Assembly: GCA_014801875.1 (NCBI GenBank)
Contig: JAAVDJ010000037.1
Span: forward strand, 1 to 64,000
DNA: 64,000 bases
Direction: 5' to 3'
Origin: Bacteroides sp.
GTDB taxonomy: Bacteria; Bacteroidota; Bacteroidia; Bacteroidales; Muribaculaceae
The position numbers and the translations under genes were made by a program. This document shows positions 9,526 through 20,355 of the stretch, in pieces (position 1 is the stretch's first letter; each line of letters starts with the position of its first letter). The notes below the pieces were generated by a model. It did no database searches. It saw only the letters and a list, made by a program, of their open reading frames with translations, and had not been told where the DNA came from.

Positions 9526-10080
9526 ATGGTATATAAATTTAAATTAGTCAGCGATGAGGTCAGCAACTTCTCGCGAGAAATAGAAATTGATTCCACTGCC
9601 TCTTTCCTTCAGCTCCGTAATGCCATTCTTGACAGTGTAGGGTATTCTAAGAATGAGATCAACTCTTTTTTCCTCTGTGATGATCAGTGGAACCGCAAAG
9701 AGGAAATAACATATATCGACATGGGTAGCTCAAGCGATCAGGATGTGTGGGTGATGGAAGACACTCCTCTTAATGAGTTTATCGAGGAAGAGGGTCAGAA
9801 ACTCACCTTCGTTTTCGAATATCTGACCGAACGATCCTTCTTCATGGAGATGAAGCAGGAGATTCCCGGCAGAAACCTTTCGGAGCCTATATGCACTATG
9901 AAGCGTGGAACGCCTCCTCCGGAGCATACTCCAATGGATGATTTTGAAAAGCAGGTTGAGGCCGCCACTGCAAAGACTCAGATTGATGATTTCGATCTTG
10001 ATATTGACAATCCTTATGACGAAGCAGGCTTCAACGACGACGAACTCACCGGCTTCGATGAAATGGACTTCTCAAATTAA
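9526..10080 (+). CDS. Plasmid pRiA4b ORF-3-like (IS1096 passenger TnpR-like) family protein
   Basis: VYKFKLVSDEVSNFSREIEIDSTASFLQLRNAILDSVGY...; acidic C-terminus. Confidence 0.7.
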   Translation: MVYKFKLVSDEVSNFSREIEIDSTASFLQLRNAILDSVGYSKNEINSFFLCDDQWNRKEEITYIDMGSSSDQDVWVMEDTPLNEFIEEEGQKLTFVFEYLTERSFFMEMKQEIPGRNLSEPICTMKRGTPPPEHTPMDDFEKQVEAATAKTQIDDFDLDIDNPYDEAGFNDDELTGFDEMDFSN

Positions 10081-10108
10081 GGCTCCATAAGATTTGACAA
10101 AATAAGAT

Positions 10109-10139
10109 GCGCCCCGGCTTACGGAAAAAGCCGGGGCGC
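10109..10139. terminator. Intrinsic terminator
   Basis: GCGCCCCGGCTT...AAGCCGGGGCGC, 12-bp stem then T-rich GTCGTTTTTAT. Confidence 0.85.
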
Positions 10140-10174
10140 GTCGTTTTTATAATATCTAAATCTGGGTTTCTAAA

Positions 10175-10522
10175 TCATCTACCGAACAATCTGCCGAAAA
10201 GAGACTTCTTTTCTTCCGGCCTCATATGGACCCTCATCTGGCCATCCTCTTTCCCAAGGAAAAGAATATGGTCGCGGAAGACGAAGGCCACCATCTTGTC
10301 GAATTCCAGGACGGCATTCATGCTCCTTATAAGGAAGCGTCTGAAAGGGTTGAATTCCTCCAAATCGTTCAGGATGATTTCAAAATCGTCCGACTCTATG
10401 GAGTGGTGAGCCTGCAGCATCGGCAAAAAATAGTCGAGCCTTAAGTCTTCCCTTCTCTTATGCGGCTTCCCGAATTTCTTATATATTTCTTTTATTACGC
10501 TATCAGTAATCATTTCATACAA
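10175..10522 (-). CDS. Conserved-looking hypothetical protein
   Basis: 115-aa intact ORF between two terminators; no family recognised. Confidence 0.55.
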   Translation of the reverse strand: MYEMITDSVIKEIYKKFGKPHKRREDLRLDYFLPMLQAHHSIESDDFEIILNDLEEFNPFRRFLIRSMNAVLEFDKMVAFVFRDHILFLGKEDGQMRVHMRPEEKKSLFGRLFGR

Positions 10523-10636
10523 GCAATCGGATCAGAAGAAAGCTGAGGCATAGTTTTTGACGTGGAATCTTGGTCATGCTAAACCTACATCTATATAACA
10601 TTTAGTAAACATATACGGTTCACCTCAGAATGTTAA

Positions 10637-10676
10637 AAAAGCACGGAGCTATTTTTTTGTCAGCTCCGTGCTTTTT
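10637..10676. terminator. Terminator of the mmd operon
   Basis: AAAAGCACGGAGCT...AGCTCCGTGCTTTT. Confidence 0.85.
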
Positions 10677-10723
10677 ATTCAGGTATTTAGAATTTCTCCT
10701 GATTGCGTTATAAGATGGGCTGA

Positions 10724-11893
10724 TCACCCTAAGAAGCTCAACAGTACGCCGGCTGCAACAGCAGAACCTATCACACCTGCCACATTCGGACCCATGGCAT
10801 GCATCAGAAGATAGTTGGTGGGGTCATATTCCAGACCAAGATTGTTGGAGATTCGCGCTGCCATTGGCACTGCCGATACTCCGGCGTTACCGATGAGCGG
10901 ATTGATCTTCTTGTCTTTTGATAGGAAAAGGTTGAACACCTTCACTGACAGCACGCCGGCTGATGATGCGATGATGAACGCAAGGAAACCGAGGCCGAAT
11001 ATCTTCAGTGTGTCAAACGTAAGGAATTTGTCTGCCTGGGTGGAGGCGCCTACGGTGAGTCCGAGGAGGATAGTGACGATATCGGTCATGGCGTTGCTGG
11101 CTGTCTTGGCCAAACGGGTAGTCACCCCGCTCTCGCGAAGAAGGTTGCCGAAGAAAAGCATACCGAGAAGGGGTATGCCTGAGGGAACGACGAAACAAGT
11201 GAGCATAAGCCCTACGATTGGGAAGATAATCTTCTCGTTCTGGCTAACAACTCGGGTCGGTTTCATCTTTATCAGGCGCTCCTGCTTGTTGGTGAAGAGA
11301 CGCATCAGTGGCGGCTGAATCAATGGGATGAGAGCCATATATGAATAGGCCGACACTGCAACCGCTCCCAACAGATTGGGATTGAGCTTGGAAGTAGTGA
11401 AGATGGCTGTCGGGCCGTCCGCACCGCCGATAATGGCGACACATCCTGCTGAAAGAGGGTCAAAGCCACACAGGAGGGAGAGCATATACGCCCCGAAGAT
11501 ACCGAACTGCGCGCATGCTCCGATAATCATCAGCTTCGGATTGGCCAAAAGCGCGGAGAAGTCGGTCATCGCTCCGATGCCAAGGAAGATCAAGGGTGGA
11601 TACCAACCGCGCTCCACACCATTGTAGAGGATGTTGAGCACTGAGCCGGGTTCATAGATACCGATCTCCATACCCGGCTGGAAGGGGATGTTGCCGATAA
11701 GCATACCGAAACCGATGGGCACCAGAAGGAGGGGTTCGAAATTCTTCTTGATGGCGAGCCACACGAAGAAACAACCCACTGCGAGCATCACTAAGTTTTC
11801 CCACTCGCAATTATAGAAGCCGGTGAACTCCCAGAAGGTCTGCACCGTCTGGCGCATGAACTCACCGAACGAATAAGTTTCTGCTAAAATCAT
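10724..11893 (-). CDS. mmdB: Sodium ion-translocating decarboxylase beta subunit
   Basis: OadB/MmdB-like membrane protein (GGADGPTAIFTTSKL, MGPNVAGVIGSAVAAG). Confidence 0.92.
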   Translation of the reverse strand: MILAETYSFGEFMRQTVQTFWEFTGFYNCEWENLVMLAVGCFFVWLAIKKNFEPLLLVPIGFGMLIGNIPFQPGMEIGIYEPGSVLNILYNGVERGWYPPLIFLGIGAMTDFSALLANPKLMIIGACAQFGIFGAYMLSLLCGFDPLSAGCVAIIGGADGPTAIFTTSKLNPNLLGAVAVSAYSYMALIPLIQPPLMRLFTNKQERLIKMKPTRVVSQNEKIIFPIVGLMLTCFVVPSGIPLLGMLFFGNLLRESGVTTRLAKTASNAMTDIVTILLGLTVGASTQADKFLTFDTLKIFGLGFLAFIIASSAGVLSVKVFNLFLSKDKKINPLIGNAGVSAVPMAARISNNLGLEYDPTNYLLMHAMGPNVAGVIGSAVAAGVLLSFLG

Positions 11894-11921
11894 AATGAAT
11901 TAATTGAGGGAGCAGGGAGCA

Positions 11922-12371
11922 TCAGCCAAGCACCATAATGTCGCCATCCTGAGGCACTGCATCTCCTACGTTGACAAGAATCTGTTTAACTACGCCGCCC
12001 TTCTGTGTGTGGACGTCGTTCTCCATTTTCATGGCCTCAAGCACACATACGGTGTCGCCGGGTGCTACTGTGTCGCCTACTTTGACCTTGAAGCCTGTGA
12101 TAGTGCCGGGAAGCGGCGCCTGCACCTTGTAGCCCGCTGCCGTGGGTACGGTCGGAGTAGCGATAATCTTTTCTCCGGACTCTGTGCGGGGGGCCTTCAT
12201 GGGGCTCTTTACCGGCTGGGATATTCTTGTCTTGGCGGCCGGGGCTTTCTCCAGCTGCACATTATAGGGCACACCATTAACTTCTACATGCACCTGGTCG
12301 CCTTCCGGTTCGCCAACCTTTACTGTGAATTTGGTGCCATTGATGGTGTATTTATATTCTTTTAATGTCAT
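11922..12371 (-). CDS. mmdC: Biotin carboxyl carrier subunit
   Basis: Biotinylation motif VLEAMKMENDV and Pro/Ala-rich linker. Confidence 0.92.
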   Translation of the reverse strand: MTLKEYKYTINGTKFTVKVGEPEGDQVHVEVNGVPYNVQLEKAPAAKTRISQPVKSPMKAPRTESGEKIIATPTVPTAAGYKVQAPLPGTITGFKVKVGDTVAPGDTVCVLEAMKMENDVHTQKGGVVKQILVNVGDAVPQDGDIMVLG

Positions 12372-12420
12372 GTCGGGTATTAACGTTGAAAGGTTAAATG
12401 GAAAAGAGGAAAGATGGAGG

Positions 12421-13041
12421 TTATAGGCCGAAGCCGTTACGCTTTACTGACGGCTCTCGTCGTATGTTGTAGATTTTGGAGTTCCAGGGGGAATAGGCGC
12501 GTTTCATCCGGCGGATGGTGAGGATGGTGTCCTCATAGTCGTGTCCGCCTTGGAAATGTTCGGCAAGAGCCATGGAAATCGCGGCGATAACTTCGCCGGA
12601 GTCTACTTCATGATGTTCTTCTTCTGCAATAATGTTTGCCGATTTTGCCTGGCGTTTGTTGCGTGAGAGAAGTTTTTCTGATATTTTTCCAAAGCACATG
12701 AAGAGGAGCGAGAGAATCACGAGTGCGCCGATGACGATACACATTGCAATGATTGTGATGGCACCTCCCCAGGAGTCGTTTACGGCCGCGTTGTGTGCTT
12801 TCTCTGCCTGGGTCATCTTCTTGGCTACGGAGCTTTCCTCAATGGTATTGACTTCCTCGCTTGGAGTAGGGTCGGCCTCGATTTGGGTCTGTCCGTCGTT
12901 CGCGGGGGCTGCCTCTTCTATGGCGACAACCTGTTCGACGACGACAGCTTGCCCGTCTTCCGGAGCCCCTGCCGCCTTTATCCCGGTGGGGGTGGCGGCA
13001 AGGGTCAGGAATAAGGCCGCTGTAAGAATTATTTTTTTCAT
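12421..13041 (-). CDS. OadG/MmdD-family small subunit
   Basis: Signal-like N-terminus, one TM helix (AITIIAMCIVIGALVILSLLFMCFGKI), position in operon. Confidence 0.75.
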   Translation of the reverse strand: MKKIILTAALFLTLAATPTGIKAAGAPEDGQAVVVEQVVAIEEAAPANDGQTQIEADPTPSEEVNTIEESSVAKKMTQAEKAHNAAVNDSWGGAITIIAMCIVIGALVILSLLFMCFGKISEKLLSRNKRQAKSANIIAEEEHHEVDSGEVIAAISMALAEHFQGGHDYEDTILTIRRMKRAYSPWNSKIYNIRREPSVKRNGFGL

Positions 13042-13074
13042 ATAGCGGTGATTAGACTTTAGTGTCACGACAGA

Positions 13075-14628
13075 TTACAGAGGAATGTTGCCGTGCTTCT
13101 TCGGAGGATTGTTCAGCTTCTTGGTGGCAAGCATCTGAAGTGCTCGAATCACGCGGAAACGGGTGTTGCGCGGTTCAATAACATCATCGATGTAGCCATA
13201 CTTGGCTGCATTGTAGGGATTGGCAAACAGTTTGCGGTATTCTGCCTCTTTCTCTGCCTTGAATGCAGCGGGATCTTCTGCTGTCTTTGCTTCCTTGGCA
13301 TAGAGCACTCCAACTGCGCCTTCTGCTCCCATGACTGCGATTTCGGCGGTTGGCCATGCGTAGTTGATGTCGCCACGCAGCTGCTTGCAGCTCATAACGA
13401 TGTGGGCGCCGCCATAGCTCTTGCGAAGTGTCACTGTAACCTTAGGCACAGTTGCCTCGCCGTAGGCATAGAGAAGTTTTGCGCCGTGGAGAATCACACC
13501 GTTGTATTCCTGGCCGGTGCCGGGGAGGAAGCCGGGAACGTCTACGAGTGTCACCAACGGAATGTTGAAGGCGTCGCAGAAGCGGACGAAGCGCGCTGCC
13601 TTGCGTGATGCGTTGGAGTCAAGCACACCGGCGAGCACCTTGGGCTGGTTGGCCACGATACCTACTGATTGACCGTTGAAGCGAGCAAAGCCGATGATGA
13701 TATTCTTCGCGAAATCTTTCTGCACCTCAAGGAATTCTCCGTTATCCACGATTGACCCGATCACCTCATACATATCGTAGCTCATCTTTGCGCTCTCCGG
13801 GATAATGTCGTTGAGGTTGTCCTCAAGACGGTCGATGGGATCGTCGCATGCCACAAGTGGTGTCTCCTCCATATTGTTCTGGGGGATGTAGCTGAGGAGC
13901 TTACGGATGATGAAGAGGGCTTCCTCTCCGTTTTCAGCTGCGAAGTGTGTCACGCCGCTCTTGGTAGAGTGTACTGAAGCTCCGCCGAGCTGCTCCTGAG
14001 TCACGTCCTCTCCGGTTACGGTCTTCACGACGGTCGGCCCCGTGAGGAACATATAGGAAATACCCTTGGCCATGATAGTGAAGTCGGTGAGGGCAGGGCT
14101 GTAGACAGCGCCGCCGGCACACGGGCCGAGGATTGCTGAAATCTGGGGAATCACGCCGGACGCGAGGATGTTGCGCTGGAAAATCTCCGCATATCCTGCG
14201 AGAGCGTTGATGCCTTCCTGGATACGTGCGCCGCCTGAGTCGTTAAGACCGATGACGGGAGCGCCCATCTTCATGGCCATATCCATCACCTTGCAGATCT
14301 TGAGAGCCATTGTCTCGGAAAGAGAACCTGCATTTACGGTGAAGTCCTGAGCGAAGACATAGACGAGACGACCCTCGATTGTGCCGAAACCTGTCACGAC
14401 GCCGTCGCCGAGGAAATGTTTTTTCTCCATGCCGAAGTTTGTGCAACGGTGTGTCACAAACATATCGAGCTCTTCGAAGCTTCCTTCGTCAAGCAGCTGG
14501 GCGATACGCTCGCGGGCTGTATATTTCCCTTTGGAGTGCTGTTTCTCGATGGCTTTCTCGCCACCGCCGAGACGCGCTTGGGCGCGTTTGTCGATCAGCT
14601 CCTGAATTTTTTCCTGTGCTGTGGTCAT
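13075..14628 (-). CDS. mmdA: Methylmalonyl-CoA decarboxylase alpha / acyl-CoA carboxyltransferase
   Basis: 517 aa; [48 protein letters not shown]. Confidence 0.95.
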   Translation of the reverse strand: MTTAQEKIQELIDKRAQARLGGGEKAIEKQHSKGKYTARERIAQLLDEGSFEELDMFVTHRCTNFGMEKKHFLGDGVVTGFGTIEGRLVYVFAQDFTVNAGSLSETMALKICKVMDMAMKMGAPVIGLNDSGGARIQEGINALAGYAEIFQRNILASGVIPQISAILGPCAGGAVYSPALTDFTIMAKGISYMFLTGPTVVKTVTGEDVTQEQLGGASVHSTKSGVTHFAAENGEEALFIIRKLLSYIPQNNMEETPLVACDDPIDRLEDNLNDIIPESAKMSYDMYEVIGSIVDNGEFLEVQKDFAKNIIIGFARFNGQSVGIVANQPKVLAGVLDSNASRKAARFVRFCDAFNIPLVTLVDVPGFLPGTGQEYNGVILHGAKLLYAYGEATVPKVTVTLRKSYGGAHIVMSCKQLRGDINYAWPTAEIAVMGAEGAVGVLYAKEAKTAEDPAAFKAEKEAEYRKLFANPYNAAKYGYIDDVIEPRNTRFRVIRALQMLATKKLNNPPKKHGNIPL

Positions 14629-14673
14629 TATTCTTAGGATTTAAGAAATGTTTGTTGTGATAATGGAGAGAAT

Positions 14674-15102
14674 TTAACACCCTTTCCCGGATGGATCCTC
14701 ACAGAGCTCTGTGAGCACTGCTTCGGTGGATTTCGGATGCAGGAAGGCTATCTGAAGCCCGTCCGCTCCTTTGCGGGGTGCCTTGTCTATTAGTTTCACA
14801 CCTTTCTCCTCGACCTCGGCAAGAGCGTTGTCAACACCGTCTTCTACTGCGAATGCAATGTGGTGCATTCCGCCGCGACCGCCATTCTTTTCGATGAATT
14901 TTGCTATGGTGCTGTCGGGTGATGTGGCTTCAAGCAACTCTATCTTGACATCCCCAACCTTGATGAAGGCGGTGGTCACTTTTTGATCTTCAACCACTTC
15001 CTGCTTGTAGCATTTCAGGCCGAGGACGTTTTCATAATAGTCGATAGCTTTGGCGAGATCGGGAACTGCAATCCCGATGTGCTCGATGTGAGAAATTTTC
15101 AT
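14674..15102 (-). CDS. mce: Methylmalonyl-CoA epimerase
   Basis: MKISHIEHIGIAVPDLAKAIDYYENVLGL..., GGRGGMHHIAF. Confidence 0.92.
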   Translation of the reverse strand: MKISHIEHIGIAVPDLAKAIDYYENVLGLKCYKQEVVEDQKVTTAFIKVGDVKIELLEATSPDSTIAKFIEKNGGRGGMHHIAFAVEDGVDNALAEVEEKGVKLIDKAPRKGADGLQIAFLHPKSTEAVLTELCEDPSGKGC

Positions 15103-15325
15103 GTGATTTAAGAAATTTGTTAATTCTAAAAAGAAAATGTTGAATTGTTCCGCCGGGCCGGAGCCGGGCAAAAATCTGTGCAAATGTAAGAATTTATCCT
15201 GACTCAATCAAGAAAAAAATGAAATAATATCAAAATAGGGGGTGATTGATATATTAATTGGGGCAATATGATGTGTATTCCTAAAAAAATTCCGATATTT
15301 GCAAAAAAATAACCGTAAAACACTT

Positions 15326-16333
15326 ATGGAAATAACACCCAAGGGGCTCGCAGCCCTTACCGGGGGGACGATTCAGGGGGATGAAAATGTCAGATTGACA
15401 GGGTTTGCCAAGATTGAGGAAGCTCGTGAAGGTGACCTCAGTTTCATCGCCAACCCGAAATATGAACACTACGTACACACCACTAAGGCAAGCGCTTTGC
15501 TGGTTGGTAACGATTTCAATCCGGACGGAGATTTCTCAGCCACACTTATCCGTGTGGCTGACCCTTACGCTACTCTCGCGCAGCTTATGCGCTATGCCGA
15601 GAGCCTAAAACCGCAGCCCGTGGGGATAGAACAGCCTTCCTATATTTCCGAAGGCGTCAATATTCCTGACAACGCATATATCGGAGCCTTCGCCTACATT
15701 GGAAAGGGGGTCTCTCTTGGTAAAAATGTTAAGATTTATCCCCAGGCTTATGTAGGGGATGGTGTGGTCATTGGTGACGACACGATTATTCGTGCCGGAG
15801 TCAAAATTTATGAAGGTTGCCATATCGGGAAGCGCTGCATAATACATTCCGGTGTCGTCATCGGTGGTGACGGTTTCGGTTTTGCTCCCGACAACGGAAA
15901 GTTCAAGAAGATTCCCCAGACGGGAATTGTCGTTATTGAGGATGACGTGGAAATCGGTGCAAATACGACCGTTGACCGTGCTACATTCGGACAGACAACA
16001 ATAGGCGAGGGCACGAAACTTGATAATCTCATTCAGGTGGCTCATAATGTCACTATTGGAAAAAATAATGTCTTCGCGTCTCAAACCGGCATCGCAGGTT
16101 CTGTACATATCGGAGACGGAAATATGGTCGGCGGGCAGTGCGGGTTCGCAGGTCATATCACCGTGGGCAACTATAATGAGTTTGGTGCACAGTCCGGTAT
16201 CCCGAAAAGTGTCGGCGACCGCAACCGCCTGATGGGGTACCCGGCGGTTGACTATCGACAGTTTGCCAAAAACCAGGTTTATATAAAGAATCTGGCTAAA
16301 CTTTACGATGAAATAAAAAAACTGAAACAATAA
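15326..16333 (+). CDS. lpxD: UDP-3-O-(3-hydroxyacyl)glucosamine N-acyltransferase
   Basis: Left-handed beta-helix hexapeptides and LpxD motifs ([15 protein letters not shown]). Confidence 0.95.
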   Translation: MEITPKGLAALTGGTIQGDENVRLTGFAKIEEAREGDLSFIANPKYEHYVHTTKASALLVGNDFNPDGDFSATLIRVADPYATLAQLMRYAESLKPQPVGIEQPSYISEGVNIPDNAYIGAFAYIGKGVSLGKNVKIYPQAYVGDGVVIGDDTIIRAGVKIYEGCHIGKRCIIHSGVVIGGDGFGFAPDNGKFKKIPQTGIVVIEDDVEIGANTTVDRATFGQTTIGEGTKLDNLIQVAHNVTIGKNNVFASQTGIAGSVHIGDGNMVGGQCGFAGHITVGNYNEFGAQSGIPKSVGDRNRLMGYPAVDYRQFAKNQVYIKNLAKLYDEIKKLKQ

Positions 16334-17715
16334 TGAAGCAACTCACTTTAAAGGCCCCTTTCTCTGTGAAAGGAAAGGGTCTTCATTCAGGACTTGAAAT
16401 CACGGCAGTTTTCCAACCTGCTCCCGATAATCATGGCTACAAATTCAAGAGAGTAGACCTTGAAGGTCAGCCTGTTGTTGATGCGCTCGCTGAGAATGTG
16501 GTTGAAACAACCAGAGGCACAGTGCTCGGTAAGAAGGATGTGCGTGTGAGCACTGTCGAACACGCACTCGCCGCTCTCTATGCAGCCGGCGTCGACAACT
16601 GTCTCATTGAAGTCGACGGTCCTGAGATGCCTATCCTTGACGGAAGCGCAATCGAATATGTGAACAAGCTCGAGGAAGTCGGGCTCGAAGAGCAGAAAGA
16701 AGATAAGGATTTCTATATTATAAAGGAGAAGGTTCAGCTCAAGGATGATGAATCCGGGTCAATCATCACTTTCTATCCTGACGACAATTTCAGCGTAGAG
16801 GTAATGGTGGAATACAACTCCAAGATTCTCCCTAATCAATTCGCTATTCTTGACGACCTCGCTGATTTTCGTCAGGAGGTGGCGAGTGCGCGCACTTTTG
16901 TGTTCGTCCGTGAAATAGAGCAGCTCGTTCAGCACGGCCTCATTAAAGGTGGAGATATCGACAACGCCATCGTTATATATGACGAACCGGTTTCTCAGGA
17001 AAACATCGACCGCATTTGCGAATTGATGAATGTGGAGAAAATGGAGGTGTCTCAGCTTGGCTATATTAATCCGAACCCCCTGAAATGGGATAATGAACCT
17101 GCCCGCCATAAGCTCATGGATGTTATTGGCGACCTTGCTTTGATTGGTCGTCCTGTGAAGGGGCGTGTTGTAGCGATTCGTCCGGGTCACACCGTCAATA
17201 ATAAGTTCACACGCATGATTCGTAAGGAGGTTCGCCATACAGAGATTCAATCTCCCTACTATAACCCCAACATTGAGCCTATCATTGATGTCAATGGCAT
17301 CAAGAAGCTTCTTCCTCATCGTTACCCTTTCCTGCTTATCGATAAAATCATCGACATAGATAAGAAACATTGTGTGGCTGTGAAGAATGTCACCGTCAAC
17401 GAACCCTTCTTCCCGGGACACTTCCCCCAGGAGCCCGTCATGCCGGGAGTCCTTCAGGTGGAAGCTATGGCGCAGGCGGCCGGGGTTCTGGTGCTTAATT
17501 ACCTTGACGAGCCTGAGAAATACAGCACTTATTTCCTGAAGATTGACAATGTCAAATTCCGTCAGAAAGTTGTGCCGGGCAACACTCTCCTTCTTAACGT
17601 CTCGCTGATGACTGAAATTCGCCGAGGGTGTGCTGTTGTCAAGGGATTCGCCTTCGTAGGTGAGAAAGTTGTTTGTGAAGCTGAGTTCATGGCTCAGATA
17701 ATCAAGAATAAATAA
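16333..17715 (+). CDS. lpxC: Bifunctional LpxC/FabZ
   Basis: N-terminal LpxC (GLHSG, VSTVEHALAALYAAGVDN) fused to FabZ (LLPHRYPFLLIDKI, FPGHFPQEPVMPGVLQVEAMAQ). Confidence 0.97.
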   Translation: MKQLTLKAPFSVKGKGLHSGLEITAVFQPAPDNHGYKFKRVDLEGQPVVDALAENVVETTRGTVLGKKDVRVSTVEHALAALYAAGVDNCLIEVDGPEMPILDGSAIEYVNKLEEVGLEEQKEDKDFYIIKEKVQLKDDESGSIITFYPDDNFSVEVMVEYNSKILPNQFAILDDLADFRQEVASARTFVFVREIEQLVQHGLIKGGDIDNAIVIYDEPVSQENIDRICELMNVEKMEVSQLGYINPNPLKWDNEPARHKLMDVIGDLALIGRPVKGRVVAIRPGHTVNNKFTRMIRKEVRHTEIQSPYYNPNIEPIIDVNGIKKLLPHRYPFLLIDKIIDIDKKHCVAVKNVTVNEPFFPGHFPQEPVMPGVLQVEAMAQAAGVLVLNYLDEPEKYSTYFLKIDNVKFRQKVVPGNTLLLNVSLMTEIRRGCAVVKGFAFVGEKVVCEAEFMAQIIKNK

Positions 17716-17750
17716 GCTGTTTACGCACCTCATTCATAATCATAATAGAA

Positions 17751-18524
17751 ATGAGTAATATGTATTATGTGCATCCCGAGGCCAAAATCGGGAATAATGT
17801 TCAGATTGGAAACTTCACCAATATCTACGATAATGTAGAGATAGGAGACAACTGTGAGATTCATGGCAACGTCACCATCTATCCAGGTGCGCGTATCGGC
17901 GCTGGTGTGAAGATTTTTCCGGGTGCTGTGATTTCGGCAATCCCTCAGGATCTTAAATTCAAGGGCGAGGAGACTCTTGCTATTATAGGGGATGGAACAA
18001 CCCTGCGTGAATGCGTGACAGTAAACCGTGGGACTGCTTCCAAAGGACAGACCGTCGTAGGGCGTAATTGCCTTATAATGGCTTACAATCATATTGCCCA
18101 CGACTGCAAGGTCGGTGACCGTGTCATCATGTCAAACGCTTGTCAGGTGGCCGGAGAGGTAATCATTGACGATGCTGCCGTTGTTGGTGGGGGGTCTCTT
18201 ATCCATCAGTTCTGTCATCTTGGAAAAAACATTATGCTCCAGGGTGGGGCACTTGTCAATAAGGATATTCCCCCTTATGTCAAGGCTGCTCGTGAACCGA
18301 TTTCTTATGTCGGACTCAACACAATCGGTCTGCATCGTAACGGCTTCTCTCAGGAGGATATTCAGAAGATAGCTGAAATATATCGTGTGCTCTATCTTAG
18401 CGACCTGAATGTTACAAACGCTGTCAAACTCATTCTTGAAACTCTTCCGGAATCAGTTTACAGAGATGAGATTGTAAATTTTGTCACAAACTCCAACCGC
18501 GGTGTGATTCGTTCGGCCGTATGA
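17751..18524 (+). CDS. lpxA: UDP-N-acetylglucosamine acyltransferase
   Basis: Hexapeptide repeats, NRGTASKGQTVVG, GLNTIGLHRNGF. Confidence 0.95.
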   Translation: MSNMYYVHPEAKIGNNVQIGNFTNIYDNVEIGDNCEIHGNVTIYPGARIGAGVKIFPGAVISAIPQDLKFKGEETLAIIGDGTTLRECVTVNRGTASKGQTVVGRNCLIMAYNHIAHDCKVGDRVIMSNACQVAGEVIIDDAAVVGGGSLIHQFCHLGKNIMLQGGALVNKDIPPYVKAAREPISYVGLNTIGLHRNGFSQEDIQKIAEIYRVLYLSDLNVTNAVKLILETLPESVYRDEIVNFVTNSNRGVIRSAV

Positions 18525-18555
18525 CCCCCTGACACACCATAAATTCCAAAAATTA

Positions 18556-18584
18556 AGCGAGGAGGCTCATTGAGTCTCCTCGCT
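18556..18584. terminator. Terminator between convergent lpxA and rmuC
   Basis: AGCGAGGAG...CTCCTCGCT then CTTTTATA. Confidence 0.75.
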
Positions 18585-18619
18585 CTTTTATACTGAGAAT
18601 CTATTTTTATCCTAAGAAG

Positions 18620-19903
18620 CTAATTGTCGATAAGGTCGGTTGCGTCGTCAAGCCCGAGCATTGAATCCGGCACATTTTTCCTTTTCTCCATCTTCGCCCC
18701 CATGCGGATTAACTTACGGCAGGTCCCGGGTATGCTGTGGCCTCCTTCCTTGATTTTGTCAAGTCCCTGAGAGTAGGCTTTCGATGTGGCCTCAAGCTTC
18801 ATCCCCAACTCCACATATTTCTCCATGAATTTCCCGACGCGGTCAAGCATCTCATTGGCGAGAGCATATACTTCTCGGTGATTTTCATTTTGCGCTATCC
18901 TGCTCCAGGTCAGTCTTACGATTTTCAAGGCTGCATAGAGAGTTTGTTCGTCAGCGATATATACATTCTGTTCCATGGCTTTTCTCCAGAGATCAGGACG
19001 AGCATTCGTGGCGAGAAGCAGCGCGGAGGTGTTGGGCACGAACATTATGACATACCCTATGCTGCTCCGCGGGGGAGCAATCAAGGATGAGTAATCTTTT
19101 CTGACCAATTCACGCACATGATTTTCAATGCTCGCGATATGTTTTCGCAAGGCCAACTCCTTTTCCGCAGGGGTTTCGGCATTGAGATAAGAAATATAGT
19201 CTGAAAGGGAGGCTTTTGCATCGATGATCACATCTCGCTCATTGTCGAGATGAAGCACCACATCCGGACGCAAGGTTGAATCCCCTTTAAAGACATTTTG
19301 AGTGTCGAAATGTCTTCCTTCTGTCAGACCCTGAGATTCCAGTAGTTCTGTCAATACGGTCTCTCCCCATTCACCCTGCACTTTCGTATTCTTTCCTAAA
19401 GCGTCAGCCAATTTTTCCGCGCTGAGCCGTGCGGCTTCGCTTTGCCGGAGCAGATTTTCAACGTTAGAGGAAAACACTCCTGAAAACTCGTTTTGCAGAC
19501 GGGAGTTTCTTTCCATAGCAATCTTCATTCCGGCTATAGTCTCGTTGAGAGGGGAGAGCACGGCATTGATTTTTTCTGAAGAAGACTGCTGAAACTCCAT
19601 CTGTCTTCTCCGGAGAATTTCTGCGGAAACATTGTTGAGCTCCTCCTTTGTTCTTCTTAATGTCTCATCAAAATTCCTTTTCAGGAGTTCAAGAGCCTCG
19701 TTGTGGAGTCTGTCTCTGTCGCTGAGTGCCCGCTGATTGTTATCGTTGATTCGGGTCAATTCCTCCTTGTGCCTTTCCTCAGTTTTCTTCAGGAGTGATT
19801 CATGATTGTCGACTATACTGCGGAAAGAAATTCTTGAGATTATAAAGCCGGCGATACCCCCGACAATAAAAGCAATGGCAGCGGCAATAAAAATTTCTGA
19901 CAT
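18620..19903 (-). CDS. rmuC: DNA recombination protein RmuC
   Basis: N-terminal TM, coiled coil, GEWGETVLTELLESQGL, DVIIDAKASLSDY. Confidence 0.93.
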   Translation of the reverse strand: MSEIFIAAAIAFIVGGIAGFIISRISFRSIVDNHESLLKKTEERHKEELTRINDNNQRALSDRDRLHNEALELLKRNFDETLRRTKEELNNVSAEILRRRQMEFQQSSSEKINAVLSPLNETIAGMKIAMERNSRLQNEFSGVFSSNVENLLRQSEAARLSAEKLADALGKNTKVQGEWGETVLTELLESQGLTEGRHFDTQNVFKGDSTLRPDVVLHLDNERDVIIDAKASLSDYISYLNAETPAEKELALRKHIASIENHVRELVRKDYSSLIAPPRSSIGYVIMFVPNTSALLLATNARPDLWRKAMEQNVYIADEQTLYAALKIVRLTWSRIAQNENHREVYALANEMLDRVGKFMEKYVELGMKLEATSKAYSQGLDKIKEGGHSIPGTCRKLIRMGAKMEKRKNVPDSMLGLDDATDLIDN

Positions 19904-19993
19904 AAGCGCTATAAAAAGATGTCGGCAAACACCCGGAGGTGCTTGCCGACTATATTGTAGAGATAAAATCAGATTTATTTCAGGGGCACTCAA

Positions 19994-20143
19994 TTATTTG
20001 AGAGCAGCCTGAACTGCATCATTAGGCACCATTTCCTCTTTGAAGACATAAGCACCTGTCTTAGGAGATTTCTCCATGATGATTACTTTGCTGAATGTGC
20101 GGCCTTCACCTTTCTGAAGAGACGCGACGGTTTTCTTTGCCAT
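19994..20143 (-). CDS. DUF4295 family 49-aa protein
   Basis: Translated by hand: MAKKTVASLQKGEGRTFSKVIIMEKSPKTGAYVFKEEMVPNDAVQAALK*; directly after rpmG. Below the ORF-track size cutoff. Confidence 0.85.
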   Translation of the reverse strand: MAKKTVASLQKGEGRTFSKVIIMEKSPKTGAYVFKEEMVPNDAVQAALK

Positions 20144-20153
20144 GGTTCAGAGC

Positions 20154-20342
20154 TTATTTAATTTCTTTGTGAATGGTCATTTTTTTGAGGATCGGGTTGT
20201 ATTTCTTCAACTCCAGACGTCCTGTAGTATTTTTGCGGTTTTTGGTGGTGATGTATCTCGACATTCCGGGCATCCCGCTCGCTTTGTGTTCAGTGCACTC
20301 AAGGATCACCTGCACTCTGTTGCCTTTAGCTTTCTTTGCCAT
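20154..20342 (-). CDS. rpmG: 50S ribosomal protein L33
   Basis: 62 aa, [14 protein letters not shown]...[22 protein letters not shown]. Confidence 0.96.
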   Translation of the reverse strand: MAKKAKGNRVQVILECTEHKASGMPGMSRYITTKNRKNTTGRLELKKYNPILKKMTIHKEIK

Positions 20343-20355
20343 AGTTTAGAATGAT

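Noticed and set aside
10724-15102. Methylmalonyl-CoA decarboxylase operon as a new system
   Set aside because: Standard succinate-propionate pathway gene set with the expected Na+ pump subunits.
15605-16330. 241-aa minus-strand ORF
   Set aside because: Antisense to lpxD, no recognisable domain.
16333-17715. LpxC-FabZ fusion as a novelty
   Set aside because: A known bifunctional arrangement in Bacteroidetes.
16759-17733. 324-aa minus-strand ORF
   Set aside because: Fully antisense to lpxC/fabZ; a codon-bias shadow ORF with no family signature.
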